64,000 nucleotides of DNA. Origin: Mycobacteroides chelonae (lineage in GTDB: Bacteria; Actinomycetota; Actinomycetes; Mycobacteriales; Mycobacteriaceae). The stretch lies in the NCBI RefSeq assembly GCF_016767715.1, contig NZ_CP050145.1, positions 3,286,001-3,350,000 on the forward strand. The letters are read 5' to 3'. How positions within the stretch are numbered: position 1 is the stretch's first letter; the number at the start of each line of letters is the position of its first letter. Below the pieces are notes generated by a model. It was not told where the DNA came from. It did not search any database and saw only the letters and a list, made by a program, of their open reading frames with translations. A program made the translations under genes and the position numbers. Of the stretch, positions 1 to 7,615 are shown one piece after another.

Positions 1-165
1 ATCGTGCGATCGTTCCTCGTGCCCGCCATCGCGACCCTGCTGGGCCGCTGGTTCTGGTGGCCAGTGGTGATACACGACAGAGCCGCCAGCCGCGACGCGG
101 TCCCGAACAGCGTTGCGCCCGTGGGTGCGCCAGAGCACGGACATCTGGTTGGGACGCCGCGCTGA
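1..165 (+). CDS. MmpL/RND family transporter, C-terminal fragment
   Basis: The window opens inside this gene, so only the last 54 codons are seen, ending at TGA 163-165. The visible peptide starts with [17 protein letters not shown], then WFWWP-type aromatic residues, then a polar tail. That pattern is the last transmembrane helix of MmpL proteins, the mycobacterial RND transporters that export lipids or siderophores across the inner membrane. The substrate cannot be told from this fragment, and the matching MmpS partner would lie outside the window. Confidence 0.85.
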   Translation: MVRSFLVPAIATLLGRWFWWPVVIHDRAASRDAVPNSVAPVGAPEHGHLVGTPR

Positions 166-225
166 GGGCCGCCTGTACGCGATGAATTGAGATGAACTGA
201 GCGCCACAGACCCGAAGGAGCCAAT

Positions 226-711
226 ATGCATGAGTTCGGTATCGCGCTACGGGACCGTGACTCTCACGCTATGGTTGCCGCATTGGCAAGTGACGTGACC
301 TATCACTCCCCCGTCATGAGTACCCCGATCGTAGGCCGAGGCGTCTCCGAGCTGATGGAGATCTTGTGCGAAATCCTCACGGCTGTAGATGAACTGGAAG
401 AATTCGGCGATGACAGGACTCGGGTTCTCATCGGCGCGGTGACTGTAGGTACGCGCTCCGGCAATGCTACCTGGGTACTACGACTCGACGAGAGCGGAAA
501 GGTCCGCGAAATATCTTGGCAAGTAAGGCCCTTCAGTCTGACAGTCCAAACTCTGAATGGTTTCGCGGGCGGCATGGGATCCAGACGCGGTCGAGGTAAG
601 CGCATTCTTGGCAGGTCCGGAAAGCCGGCCACATTGCTACTGGCCGCCGCCATCGATCGAGTAGCCCCGCTGTTGGCTCCGCCCAGCACCGTGCCGCAAG
701 GCGAGAAATGA
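226..711 (+). CDS. NTF2/SnoaL-like hypothetical protein
   Basis: A 161-residue protein. Roughly residues 1-110 look like an NTF2/SnoaL-type cone fold: an N-terminal helix, the segment ASDVTYHSPV, a short IVGRG turn, and strands ending in WQVRPF. The C-terminal 50 residues are basic and then hydrophobic (LLLAAAIDRVAPLLAPP) and may pack on the fold or touch the membrane. The start is well supported by AAGGAG five bases before the ATG. Such folds serve as small enzymes or ligand-binding domains. No catalytic residues can be assigned, so function is unknown. It follows the mmpL end by 60 bases on the same strand and could be cotranscribed. Confidence 0.75.
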   Translation: MHEFGIALRDRDSHAMVAALASDVTYHSPVMSTPIVGRGVSELMEILCEILTAVDELEEFGDDRTRVLIGAVTVGTRSGNATWVLRLDESGKVREISWQVRPFSLTVQTLNGFAGGMGSRRGRGKRILGRSGKPATLLLAAAIDRVAPLLAPPSTVPQGEK

Positions 712-1063
712 CGCACCGGCCGTCCACCTGCGGACTTCGACACTGACATGCTGGCAAAAAATCAGTCAAAACTCTTGCAAAACAAGAAGATACACCCGCC
801 GTCCAGGCGCCGTCGCCGAGACCAGTATGTGGGGCAAAGTGATCTGAATCATAGAGAAAAAAGGTGTGATTCCCGATATAACCGACTATTCAATTTACGA
901 TTGATGGCTTATCGTAAACGCATTTGGTGTAGTCGGCGCCGCAAGAGACCGAAGCAGGTGAGCTACCAATGTGTAGGTTCGGTGTACCGAAAGGCTTCCG
1001 CGCCCGTACCCCGATTGAGATACGTTTAGGCGCCGGACATCTCGAAGCCGTTTCGAATCGCGG
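712..1063. other. Gene-free AT-richer stretch
   Basis: About 350 bases without a convincing gene. Base composition drops clearly below the flanks around 760-920, with A-rich runs. Reading frames here are short, lack a ribosome site and show no third-position GC bias. It contains the nested inverted repeat at 882-936 and a small TCTTG/CAAGA pair near 772-786. It probably holds the promoter of the small membrane gene at 1064 and may be decayed accessory DNA. Confidence 0.6.
882..936. repeat. Nested perfect inverted repeat
   Basis: The outer arms CCGACTA (882-888) and TAGTCGG (930-936) are exact reverse complements. Inside them TTTACGAT (894-901) and ATCGTAAA (911-918) form a second exact pair around a 9-base loop. 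The two levels are separated by asymmetric internal loops of 5 and 11 bases. It could be a structured RNA element, a terminator without a U-tract, or a symmetric protein-binding site. Confidence 0.6.
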
Positions 1064-1291
1064 GTGCACGCCATGCCTACCGTAGCCGGATTGACCGCGT
1101 TGCTTATCCTGTTGGTGGTGGTAGCCCTATGGGCAGCCGGTGGTAATGGCGGATCGATGAGCTACTACCAGCGTGAAGTGGACCGCATGATGCGCAAGCA
1201 ATCGCGGCAGGAGAAGGCGGACTTGGCAGCCCATGTCCGTCCCCGGCGAATTCGGCGCTGGGCCAACCGGCTATGGCGAGGGCGGCCGTGA
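1064..1291 (+). CDS. Small single-pass membrane protein
   Basis: Up to 75 residues, read from GTG 1064; an ATG three codons later (1073) is an alternative start. Residues 8-25 form one hydrophobic helix (LTALLILLVVVALWAAG). A glycine-rich turn and a strongly basic tail follow (RPRRIRRWANRLWRGRP), predicting a membrane anchor with a cytoplasmic positive tail. Codons favour G/C in third position, unlike the gap upstream, which supports it as real. It is convergent with xerC, whose stop lies only 5 bases away. Family not recognised. Confidence 0.55.
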   Translation: MHAMPTVAGLTALLILLVVVALWAAGGNGGSMSYYQREVDRMMRKQSRQEKADLAAHVRPRRIRRWANRLWRGRP

Positions 1292-1296
1292 CACCG

Positions 1297-2211
1297 TCAC
1301 GCCCGCGGGTGCGCCTGATCGTGTACGGCTCGCAGACGCGCCACGGTGACGTGGGTATATAGCTGCGTGGTGGCCAGCGTGGAGTGCCCGAGCAGCTCCT
1401 GAACGACACGCAAGTCCGCGCCACCTTCCAGCAGATGCGTTGCGGCGCTGTGCCGCAGACCATGCGGGCCGATATCCGGCGCCCCGGGCACGGCGGACAT
1501 GGTTTGATGCACCACGGTGCGAACCTGACGCGGATCGATACGCCGGCCACGCGCACCCAGGAGCAGCGCAGCCCCCGAGCCCGAGTTGGCGAGATCCGCC
1601 CGACCGCGCTCCAGCCACGCCGTCAGCGCATCGGCGGCGGGACCTCCAAACGGCACGGTGCGCTCCTTGTCGCCCTTACCCAAGACGCGCAACACCTTTC
1701 GCGACCTATCGATATCGTCCACATCCAAACCGCAAAGCTCACTGACCCGAATCCCGGTGGCATAGAGCATCTCCACGATCAGCCGATCCCGCAGTGCCAT
1801 CGGATCATCTTGCTCGGCACCCGAATGCGCGGCTTCCATCGCCGCCACGGCCTGGTCTTGTCGTAGCACCGCGGGGAGGGTGCGGCGAGATTTGGGCTGT
1901 TGTAGGCGAATCGCGGGATCCGTCTTCATCAATCCGCGACGGGTCGCCCACGCGGTGAAAATCTTCACCGCCGAAGTACGCCGCGCGACCGTAGACCGCG
2001 CCGCACCCTGCCGGGCCTGAGCGCCGAGCCATGACCGCAACACCGGCAATGACAGATCAGCCAGGGATGCCTGCGGATTGGTCGCCGACAGGTGATCAAA
2101 CAACGAGGTGAGATCGCCACGATAGGCCCGTTGGGTGTGTACCGACCGTCCGCGCTCCAGCGCCAGATGCTCGGCGAACTCGTCGAGAATCGCGGTCAGC
2201 TGCGGAGTCAC
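1297..2211 (-). CDS. xerC: Tyrosine site-specific recombinase XerC
   Basis: XerC works with XerD at the chromosomal dif site to resolve chromosome dimers after replication. The 304-residue protein has the SAM-like core-binding domain (about 1-100) and the catalytic domain with all expected residues: R155 (ATGIRVSEL), K179, H250 and R253 (HGLRH), H276 (LGHS) and nucleophile Y285 (TQLYTHV). The GTG start at 2211 gives family length and overlaps the viuB stop as GTGA, so the two are translationally coupled. A longer reading to 2415 would run deep into viuB and is rejected. The viuB-xerC pair matches Rv2895c-Rv2894c of M. tuberculosis. Confidence 0.95.
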   Translation of the reverse strand: MTPQLTAILDEFAEHLALERGRSVHTQRAYRGDLTSLFDHLSATNPQASLADLSLPVLRSWLGAQARQGAARSTVARRTSAVKIFTAWATRRGLMKTDPAIRLQQPKSRRTLPAVLRQDQAVAAMEAAHSGAEQDDPMALRDRLIVEMLYATGIRVSELCGLDVDDIDRSRKVLRVLGKGDKERTVPFGGPAADALTAWLERGRADLANSGSGAALLLGARGRRIDPRQVRTVVHQTMSAVPGAPDIGPHGLRHSAATHLLEGGADLRVVQELLGHSTLATTQLYTHVTVARLRAVHDQAHPRA

Positions 2212-3038
2212 TCCCCCACGGTAGCTTCGGCGGCCGCTAGCTCCTGCTTCCACACGCGGAAAGTCTCCTCGGTTCGCCCACGGCGCCAATAGCCCGAAAT
2301 CGAGGCGGCCCACTTCGGTGCGACCCCACGTTCCTTGCGTATGTACGGCCGCAGGTTGTGCATGACGGTCTGGGCCTCGCCGTGGATGAATACCTGCACC
2401 TGTCCGGGCAGCCACTCCGCCGAGCGAACCGCCGCCACCAACGGGGCGTTATCCCCCGCCAGGCTCTCATCGACCTCGTCGGCACCAGCGCCCCGGTGAA
2501 CCCAGACAATCTCGACATCGCCGCGGGTGTCGAAGGCGATCTCATCCTGCGGGCCTGCCACCTCGATGAACACCTTGGCGCGGGCGCCCTCTGGAAGTGC
2601 TTGCAGCGCGACGGTGATCGCCGGGACGGCCGATTCATCGCCGGCGAGCAGATGCCAGTCAGCGGCGGGATCTGGCGAGTAGGCGCCGTGCGAGTCGGTG
2701 AGATACAGCTTGTCACCTGGCGTGGCCCGTGCAGCCCACGGGCCCGCCACCCCAGTGTCGCCGTGCACCACAAAGTCGATCGCGATCTCGCGACGGTCGG
2801 CATCTATGGAACGGATGGTGTACGTGCGCACCGTGGCCTGCATGTCGCGTGCCTGATCGATGTCGCGCGGACCCGGCCCTTCGTGGCCCTCGGGAAGGAA
2901 TATCAGCTTGGCGTAGCTGTCGGTATCCGCGTTGGCCTCGAAACCGTCGAATCCGTTACCGCCAAGCACCACCCGGGTGATGTGCGGCGTCACTTGTTCG
3001 GTGCGAACGACCTGTAACTCGTGGAGCGGGCGTGCCAT
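2208..3038 (-). CDS. viuB: Siderophore-interacting FAD reductase (ViuB type)
   Basis: A 276-residue protein of the siderophore-interacting family, cytoplasmic flavin enzymes that use NAD(P)H to reduce ferric siderophores and release iron. The N-terminal FAD-binding barrel includes the flavin motif RTYTIRSID and the loop [10 protein letters not shown]. The C-terminal half has [11 protein letters not shown], the family's nucleotide-binding signature, and ends with [10 protein letters not shown], which is conserved in mycobacterial ViuB. It lies 75 bases downstream of a TetR gene on the same strand and is coupled to xerC. Iron regulation is likely from the family, but no clear IdeR box was recognised. 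Confidence 0.93.
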   Translation of the reverse strand: MARPLHELQVVRTEQVTPHITRVVLGGNGFDGFEANADTDSYAKLIFLPEGHEGPGPRDIDQARDMQATVRTYTIRSIDADRREIAIDFVVHGDTGVAGPWAARATPGDKLYLTDSHGAYSPDPAADWHLLAGDESAVPAITVALQALPEGARAKVFIEVAGPQDEIAFDTRGDVEIVWVHRGAGADEVDESLAGDNAPLVAAVRSAEWLPGQVQVFIHGEAQTVMHNLRPYIRKERGVAPKWAASISGYWRRGRTEETFRVWKQELAAAEATVGE

Positions 3039-3113
3039 ATCGCCTCCTGCGTCGGATCCTCCATGTCAATTGCCTTGACTATACGGAGGAATGCCCGTGA
3101 ATGGGCGCCCCCG

Positions 3114-3791
3114 TCAGGGCAGCATGCCCCTGACGATCAGCTCTGCGGCGGCCTCGGCGTGCGCGTGCACCTGATCCGGATCGAACACGGCATCGCCGAA
3201 GACGGTACGAGCCAGCGCTCCGCTACTGAACAAGGCGGCGGTGCCGGACGTGATGAGAAAGAAGCTGGTCTGCAGCGGCACATCGCGCAGTTCGCCTGCC
3301 TTGACCGCCTCCTCGTACACCGGCCCGAGCCGTTCCTGCATGGGGATGACGTAGGCCTGACAGATGTGTTGCAGCCGCTCGCTGTCCTGGCCCGCCTCGA
3401 TGTCCATGATGCGGATCAATTCGGGGTGTTCGGCCGCGAAGATCACAAACATCTTGATGAATCGTTTGATCCGCTCCGCAGAATTCAGGCTCTCGTCGTC
3501 ATCTGCCAGCACCTTGTCGATGATCGCCTGAAATCCCCAGTCGACGGCCGCATACCACAGCTGTTCCTTGGACGAAAAACGTTGATGTAGCAGGTTATGG
3601 CTTACGCCCAGCTCGCGATTGAGGGTGCGCATCGACATGCCCTGATAGCCATGCGTGGCGAACGCTTGCAGCGCCGCGGTGAAGATCGCGTCGGCCGACA
3701 CTCCCTCGCCGCCTTTGCGCGGCCGGCCACGAGGGCGCCGCGTCAACTCACCCGTTTCAGTCACGAAATCCGCCACATCCTTCCTTCCCAA
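3114..3791 (-). CDS. TetR/AcrR family transcriptional regulator
   Basis: 225 residues. A basic arm (RRPRGRPRKGG) precedes the helix-turn-helix at about residues 30-75, with the TetR pattern FATHGYQGMSMRTLNRELGV then LHQRFSSKEQLWYAAV. The rest is a helical ligand-binding and dimerisation domain of unknown specificity. It lies just upstream of viuB in the same direction, so it may control itself and viuB-xerC, although TetR repressors more often face divergent targets. The 108-base gap to the divergent DoxX gene at 3900 is the other candidate operator region. Confidence 0.9.
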   Translation of the reverse strand: MGRKDVADFVTETGELTRRPRGRPRKGGEGVSADAIFTAALQAFATHGYQGMSMRTLNRELGVSHNLLHQRFSSKEQLWYAAVDWGFQAIIDKVLADDDESLNSAERIKRFIKMFVIFAAEHPELIRIMDIEAGQDSERLQHICQAYVIPMQERLGPVYEEAVKAGELRDVPLQTSFFLITSGTAALFSSGALARTVFGDAVFDPDQVHAHAEAAAELIVRGMLP

Positions 3792-3899
3792 CCATCATCC
3801 CCCCACTAGCTGGCAATCGCGTTCAGGCCTTCCGCACAACGGTCATGATCTTTATCGGGATTGCCGAATACCACCGTTACGGCCGGGCATACTGGCGCG

Positions 3900-4283
3900 A
3901 TGGATACCTGGTTGTGGATCTGCGCCGGTGTGCTCGCCGTGGTGCATCTCGGCGCGGGCGTGTTCAAACTGATCACCCCGTACGAAAAGATCGCCGCCAA
4001 TCCCAACCTCGCCTGGGCCACCGATTTCAGACCTCACGTGGTCAAGGCGATCGGCGGGCTGGAAGTGCTCGGCGGAATCGGCGTGGTGCTCCCGCACGCC
4101 ACCGGGATCGCCCCGGTGCTGAGTCCGCTTGCCGCTGCCGGACTCGCAGTGTTACAGGCGGGGGCCTTTGGTGTTCATGTCCGCCGCAATGAATGGAAAT
4201 TGACCATGGTCAACGTGATCCTCATCGTGCTTGCGGTATTCGTCGCGTTCGAGTGGTACGCGTTGTCGACCTCCGGACAGTGA
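3900..4283 (+). CDS. DoxX-like four-helix membrane protein
   Basis: 127 residues from ATG 3900, which puts the first helix at the N-terminus; a longer reading from 3861 adds 13 polar residues. Four hydrophobic segments fit the DoxX family: 4-22, about 47-66, 70-90 and 103-121. The motif AIGGLEVLGGIGVVLP is typical of this family. DoxX proteins are inner-membrane proteins linked to oxidative stress or respiratory complexes, but this branch has no assigned reaction. It is divergent from the TetR gene and converges tail to tail with a LysR gene with no bases between them. Confidence 0.8.
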   Translation: MDTWLWICAGVLAVVHLGAGVFKLITPYEKIAANPNLAWATDFRPHVVKAIGGLEVLGGIGVVLPHATGIAPVLSPLAAAGLAVLQAGAFGVHVRRNEWKLTMVNVILIVLAVFVAFEWYALSTSGQ

Positions 4284-5183
4284 CTACGGCACACCCACGA
4301 GATTGGTCTGCGCGCTGCACAATTCGCTCATATATGCGGCGAAGGCCTCAGCTTCCGGCGTGGCGCCTTTTTCTCTCCACACCAGCGTGAGGCGCCCACG
4401 CATCACCTCATCGGACAGGTCGATCTGGCGAACTCGGTCCAGACGATCAGCAGGAAACTCCGGCGTTACGGCAACGCCCAGATCCCGGGTAGCGAGGTGA
4501 TTCATCATGTCGATTGAGTTCGTCTCGAAGGCGATGTCAGGAACGAATCCTTGTGCCAGGCAAGCCTGATCAAGGATTGCCCGAATCCCGGACCCCTGCG
4601 GATGACTGATGAGCGCACGGTTGCGCAGATCCTCAAGACTGATCGACGCATGCGATGCCAAGGGGTCGTCGCGATGGACGATGGCCACGATGTTCTGTTG
4701 GGCGAGAGGCTGCTCGCGTAACAGCGGGGGCGTTGACGAGCCCTGCCTGACCACGGCGACGTCGAGTTTGCGTTCTAGCACCGCCGCCGTGAGTTGATCC
4801 GATCGCGCTTCGGTCAGTGTGATCGACACTGCGGGATGCGCTTGGTGGAACGCGGCCAAGGCATCGGCGAGTAACGGCAGCGGATGATCGAGCGTTCCAA
4901 TAGCCAGATGCCCACACAGGACGCCCGCCATGGCGCTTGCGGTCAACCGTATCTTGCCCACGATCTGAAGTGCCGTTTCGGCGAGCGGGAACAACATCTT
5001 GCCAAACTCGGTCAGCTTGAGTGCTCTGCTCGAACGGTCGAAAAGCTCGTGACCGAGCTCCCGCTCCAGTCTCCGGACCTGAGCACTTACCCAAGGCTGA
5101 GCGACATGCAAAGCCTCCGCGGCGCGGGTGAAATTCGAGTGTTCGGCGACCGCGAGAAAGTACTCAAGCTGCCTCAGTTCCAT
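4284..5183 (-). CDS. LysR family transcriptional regulator
   Basis: 299 residues, standard LysR length. The N-terminal winged helix-turn-helix (about 1-60) reads MELRQLEYFLAVAEHSNFT, then AAEALHVAQPWVSAQVRRLE, then the wing HELFDRSSRALKLTEFG. The rest is the periplasmic-binding-protein-like effector domain. The effector is unknown. LysR proteins usually regulate a divergent neighbour, but the upstream gene (51-residue peptide, stop at 5235) runs in the same direction, so the target is not evident. Only 51 bases separate them. Confidence 0.92.
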   Translation of the reverse strand: MELRQLEYFLAVAEHSNFTRAAEALHVAQPWVSAQVRRLERELGHELFDRSSRALKLTEFGKMLFPLAETALQIVGKIRLTASAMAGVLCGHLAIGTLDHPLPLLADALAAFHQAHPAVSITLTEARSDQLTAAVLERKLDVAVVRQGSSTPPLLREQPLAQQNIVAIVHRDDPLASHASISLEDLRNRALISHPQGSGIRAILDQACLAQGFVPDIAFETNSIDMMNHLATRDLGVAVTPEFPADRLDRVRQIDLSDEVMRGRLTLVWREKGATPEAEAFAAYMSELCSAQTNLVGVP

Positions 5184-5234
5184 AGCGAATCACCCACAGG
5201 CCAGACAGGAGTTCCCGCGGTTGACAAGGCAGGG

Positions 5235-5390
5235 TCAGTAGTTGATAAGCCAAAGCGGCCCGAACTTGGCCACTCCCAGCGCGATGAAAAGGACCGCAAT
5301 GATCATCGCCGTGGCGAGGTCGTTCATGTGCTCGATGGGGCTGCTCGATTCAACCTTGTGGGACTCGTAAATCTGAAATCCGGGCTCCAT
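5235..5390 (-). CDS. 51-residue single-pass membrane peptide
   Basis: A short gene, ATG at 5390, preceded by AGGAAGGAAG about 6-9 bases upstream. The first 24 residues are polar and acidic (MEPGFQIYESHKVESSSPIE). Residues 25-50 form one hydrophobic helix (LATAMIIAVLFIALGVAKFG) ending PLWLINY at the C-terminus. It lies 83 bases downstream of the YoaK-type gene on the same strand and is probably the last member of a carbonic anhydrase, YoaK and peptide operon. No family recognised. The strong ribosome site and clean helix argue it is translated. Confidence 0.65.
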   Translation of the reverse strand: MEPGFQIYESHKVESSSPIEHMNDLATAMIIAVLFIALGVAKFGPLWLINY

Positions 5391-5473
5391 GCCGCGCTTC
5401 CTTCCTACTTTGGTTGAACAACTGTTCTGGAAAATCGATCTGGCAATGCAGCCGGAAGGGATCGCCGTATCAC

Positions 5474-6295
5474 TCAACCGAGAATGGTCTTGCGATCCGA
5501 GTGGAAAAATGTGACGAGTGTCGTTGCACCACATATTAATCCGACGGTGAGTATCACCTTGGATCCGCTGTAGACCGAGGCAATGACTCCGCCCGTGGCA
5601 GCACCGAGGATGAACGACAGGTAGAGCATCGCGTACCCAAGCCATTCAAAGACCGAACCCTTGCCAAAGAGATGGCGTTCGATTCCTTGCCCCAACTTGA
5701 CCACGGTTCCCGTGACGTAGCTCAAGGGAATGGCGGTTTCACCCTTCTTCACAAACGACGTGTTGAGCGCTCCAATCGAGAAGGCCAACAACAAAATCGG
5801 CGTGAAATGCACGTCAATGTTCGCCGTGAAACTCCGGTCCTGATAGAAGTCGACCGCGGCAGCCGCGAGGAGACCCACCGTGGTCAGCACCGTCGCACCG
5901 TGCGGATGATTCTTCCAAAATTTTCTCCGGCAGAAGGAGGCGACGATCACCCCGAACAGGAAGGCCCCGATCATCGAGATAGCGGCAATCGGACCCGCAC
6001 CCGCCACCTGCTGTTTGTCGGTGACCTTGAACCACGTCAGCACCGCACGTTCGGTGTTTCCGGTCATGAATGTCACGAAGTAGCCTGCGCTGTGCAGGAA
6101 GGCGACCGCGCCGACCATGCCCGCAAGTCCCGAAAGCAGCCACGAAAGCCTAGCCTCGCTGCCGATTGCGGCCTCACGAGTTATGACGGCATCGGCGGTC
6201 TTAGACACCACGGCATCGCCCTTGCGATCGTCCATTTCCACGTCATCCTGAGATCTGTTATCTAAAGTCATGGACCCGCTGCTCTTCCGGTTCAT
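5474..6295 (-). CDS. YoaK family membrane protein (DUF1275)
   Basis: About 273 residues with six or so hydrophobic segments. A charged N-terminal region of about 45 residues precedes the first helix (LSWLLSGLAGMVGAVAFL). The family hallmark FMTGNTERAVL follows, then GALNTSFVKKGETAIPLSYV and VTGTVVKLGQ. DUF1275 proteins are poorly characterised membrane proteins sometimes linked to stress. Possible starts are TTG 6304, ATG 6295 and ATG 6271; 6295 is chosen as the first ATG after the upstream stop (6306-6308). The tight join to the carbonic anhydrase gene indicates one transcript. Confidence 0.85.
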   Translation of the reverse strand: MNRKSSGSMTLDNRSQDDVEMDDRKGDAVVSKTADAVITREAAIGSEARLSWLLSGLAGMVGAVAFLHSAGYFVTFMTGNTERAVLTWFKVTDKQQVAGAGPIAAISMIGAFLFGVIVASFCRRKFWKNHPHGATVLTTVGLLAAAAVDFYQDRSFTANIDVHFTPILLLAFSIGALNTSFVKKGETAIPLSYVTGTVVKLGQGIERHLFGKGSVFEWLGYAMLYLSFILGAATGGVIASVYSGSKVILTVGLICGATTLVTFFHSDRKTILG

Positions 6296-6305
6296 GGTGG
6301 CCAAC

Positions 6306-6923
6306 TCAGGACTTGTCGATGTCGCCGACGTGGCCGTGCAGGACGATGCGTCCGTCGGCGAGTTTGTAGGTCAGGTACACGATGGCGAGCTTGTTGGCCT
6401 TGACCGCATCGGCGACCACCTGAGAGCGCTGCAGCAGTTTGATGCCGGTCTCTTCGACGTGGCGGGCCTCGAACTCATCGATGCGCGACAGCCCATCCTT
6501 GCGGCCACCCAGGATCGAGGGCATCACCCGCACCACCAAGTCCCGGATGTACCCGCCGGGTACCTCGCCGGTGTCCAGGGCGGCCACCGTGGCCCCTACC
6601 GCGCCGCAGGAGTCGTGACCCAGGATCGCGATCAGCGGCACACCCAGTACCGCCACCGCGTACTCGATGGAGCCCAGGACGGCGGAGTCGATCACCTGAC
6701 CGGCGGTACGCACGATGAACATATCGCCCAGGCCCTGATCGAAAATGATCTCCGCAGCCACCCGGCTATCCGAACACCCGAACAACAGCACATCAGGGCT
6801 CTGACCATTTGCCAGCTCAGTACGACGCGCGATGCTCTGACTCGGATGCTGCGGAAAACCACCCACAAAACGCTCATTGCCCTCTTTGAGCGCCGTCCAC
6901 GCGGACTTCGGATCAGATCTCAT
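6306..6923 (-). CDS. canB: Beta-class carbonic anhydrase
   Basis: 205 residues catalysing CO2 hydration to bicarbonate. The zinc site is complete: C50 and the Asp/Arg dyad D52-R54 (FGCSDSR), then H103 and C106 (LGHDSCGAV). N-terminal NERFVGGFPQHPSQS and the segment DQGLGDMFIVRTAG closely match the CanB (Rv3588c) type as remembered. GAAGGAAAT precedes the ATG. In M. tuberculosis canB lies elsewhere in the genome, so its position between xerC-viuB and dprA is a rearrangement or a second copy. A CsoR-type palindrome sits 10 bases upstream of the start, suggesting metal or sulfur-responsive control. Confidence 0.95.
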   Translation of the reverse strand: MRSDPKSAWTALKEGNERFVGGFPQHPSQSIARRTELANGQSPDVLLFGCSDSRVAAEIIFDQGLGDMFIVRTAGQVIDSAVLGSIEYAVAVLGVPLIAILGHDSCGAVGATVAALDTGEVPGGYIRDLVVRVMPSILGGRKDGLSRIDEFEARHVEETGIKLLQRSQVVADAVKANKLAIVYLTYKLADGRIVLHGHVGDIDKS

Positions 6924-6932
6924 ATTTCCTTC

Positions 6933-6949
6933 ATACCCTACGGGGGTAT
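6933..6949 (-). promoter_or_regulatory. Candidate CsoR/RicR-family operator
   Basis: ATACCC-TACGG-GGGTAT is a perfect inverted repeat with 6-base arms and a 5-base spacer. It has the TACCC-N5-GGGTA form known for operators of the CsoR/RicR/CstR family of copper- or persulfide-sensing repressors. It ends 9 bases upstream of the carbonic anhydrase ATG (6923), next to the ribosome site, a position that would block initiation. No csoR-like gene is in the window. The assignment rests on the motif alone. Confidence 0.6.
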
Positions 6950-7615
6950 CTCATGCCTGTGATCTTCAACACATAGTTGACTTCTATCAACCAACCGTTG
7001 ATCATCGAGACATCAAAAGATACCCCGTGGATCATCGAAATATGGACTGCTGTAAGGGAATTCGTCGGATCGCAGATTCGATAACCGACAGTGACAGCCT
7101 TGGCAGACCTCTCCGGTGGGCGTCGCAGTCATTGAAAGCACCCAATTCCAATATGCCTGGATTCGGCGGAGGCCGCAACGCCGATCCTCAATCGGTTGGC
7201 AATCGTCCACTGCCACAACACAGTCGAACGCCTTGTATTTCCTTGGACTTTGGGTACCCCCCTCAATCGAAAGCCGCAGCTGCGCAGACTATTTCAGTAC
7301 CTGGACAATACGAAGCCACGCCCGGATAAGCAGGCCCAAATATTCACAGGAAAAACTCAGACTGCGGCACTTCATAAGAAATCGTTCTAGCTGTCAGACA
7401 AAGCCGATGATGGCATTGGCGAACTACTTCGCTGCACCATAGAAAGGGGCCACCGGACATCCCGCTCGACGAAGACAAGAGATGCGTGAAAATGTCACGC
7501 ACACAGGACGACCCATGGGATGTATCCGCGAGTGTCGCGATGAAGCATCGCACACCGGACGTGCGCCGCGTTCCTTCCGCCAGACCATCGCCGATATGTC
7601 CGCTTAGTGTCAGGG
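6950..7615. other. Gene-free lower-GC stretch upstream of the carbonic anhydrase
   Basis: About 665 bases between the carbonic anhydrase promoter and the end of dprA. GC is visibly lower than the flanks, and open frames are short with no coding bias or family signature. Near 6975-7020 are several TTGA/TCAA half-sites and an imperfect direct repeat (15 bases, 13 identical) at 6996-7010 and 7026-7040. The rest, to 7615, holds nothing I recognise. It may be a long regulatory region or the remains of a lost gene. Confidence 0.55.
6996..7040. repeat. 15-base imperfect direct repeat, 30-base period
   Basis: CGTTGATCATCGAGA (6996-7010) and CGTGGATCATCGAAA (7026-7040) agree at 13 of 15 positions and share GATCATCGA exactly. 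The 30-base period is close to three helical turns, placing both copies on one face of the DNA. They sit about 75-115 bases upstream of the carbonic anhydrase start, a suitable place for an activator. Confidence 0.4.

Noticed and set aside
894..918. Possible dif site near xerC
   Set aside because: Arm sequence and central spacer do not resemble the known dif layout (11-6-11) and dif need not be near xerC.
748..1029. 93-codon frame in the AT-rich gap
   Set aside because: No ribosome site, no third-position GC bias, very basic composition with no family match, and it spans the nested inverted repeat.
1287..1301. Six-base hairpin between the small membrane gene and xerC as terminator
   Set aside because: Stem too short with a three-base loop and no U-tract; likely chance.
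2212..2415. N-terminal extension of XerC
   Set aside because: It lies wholly inside viuB in another frame; the GTG at 2211 gives family length and a GTGA overlap.
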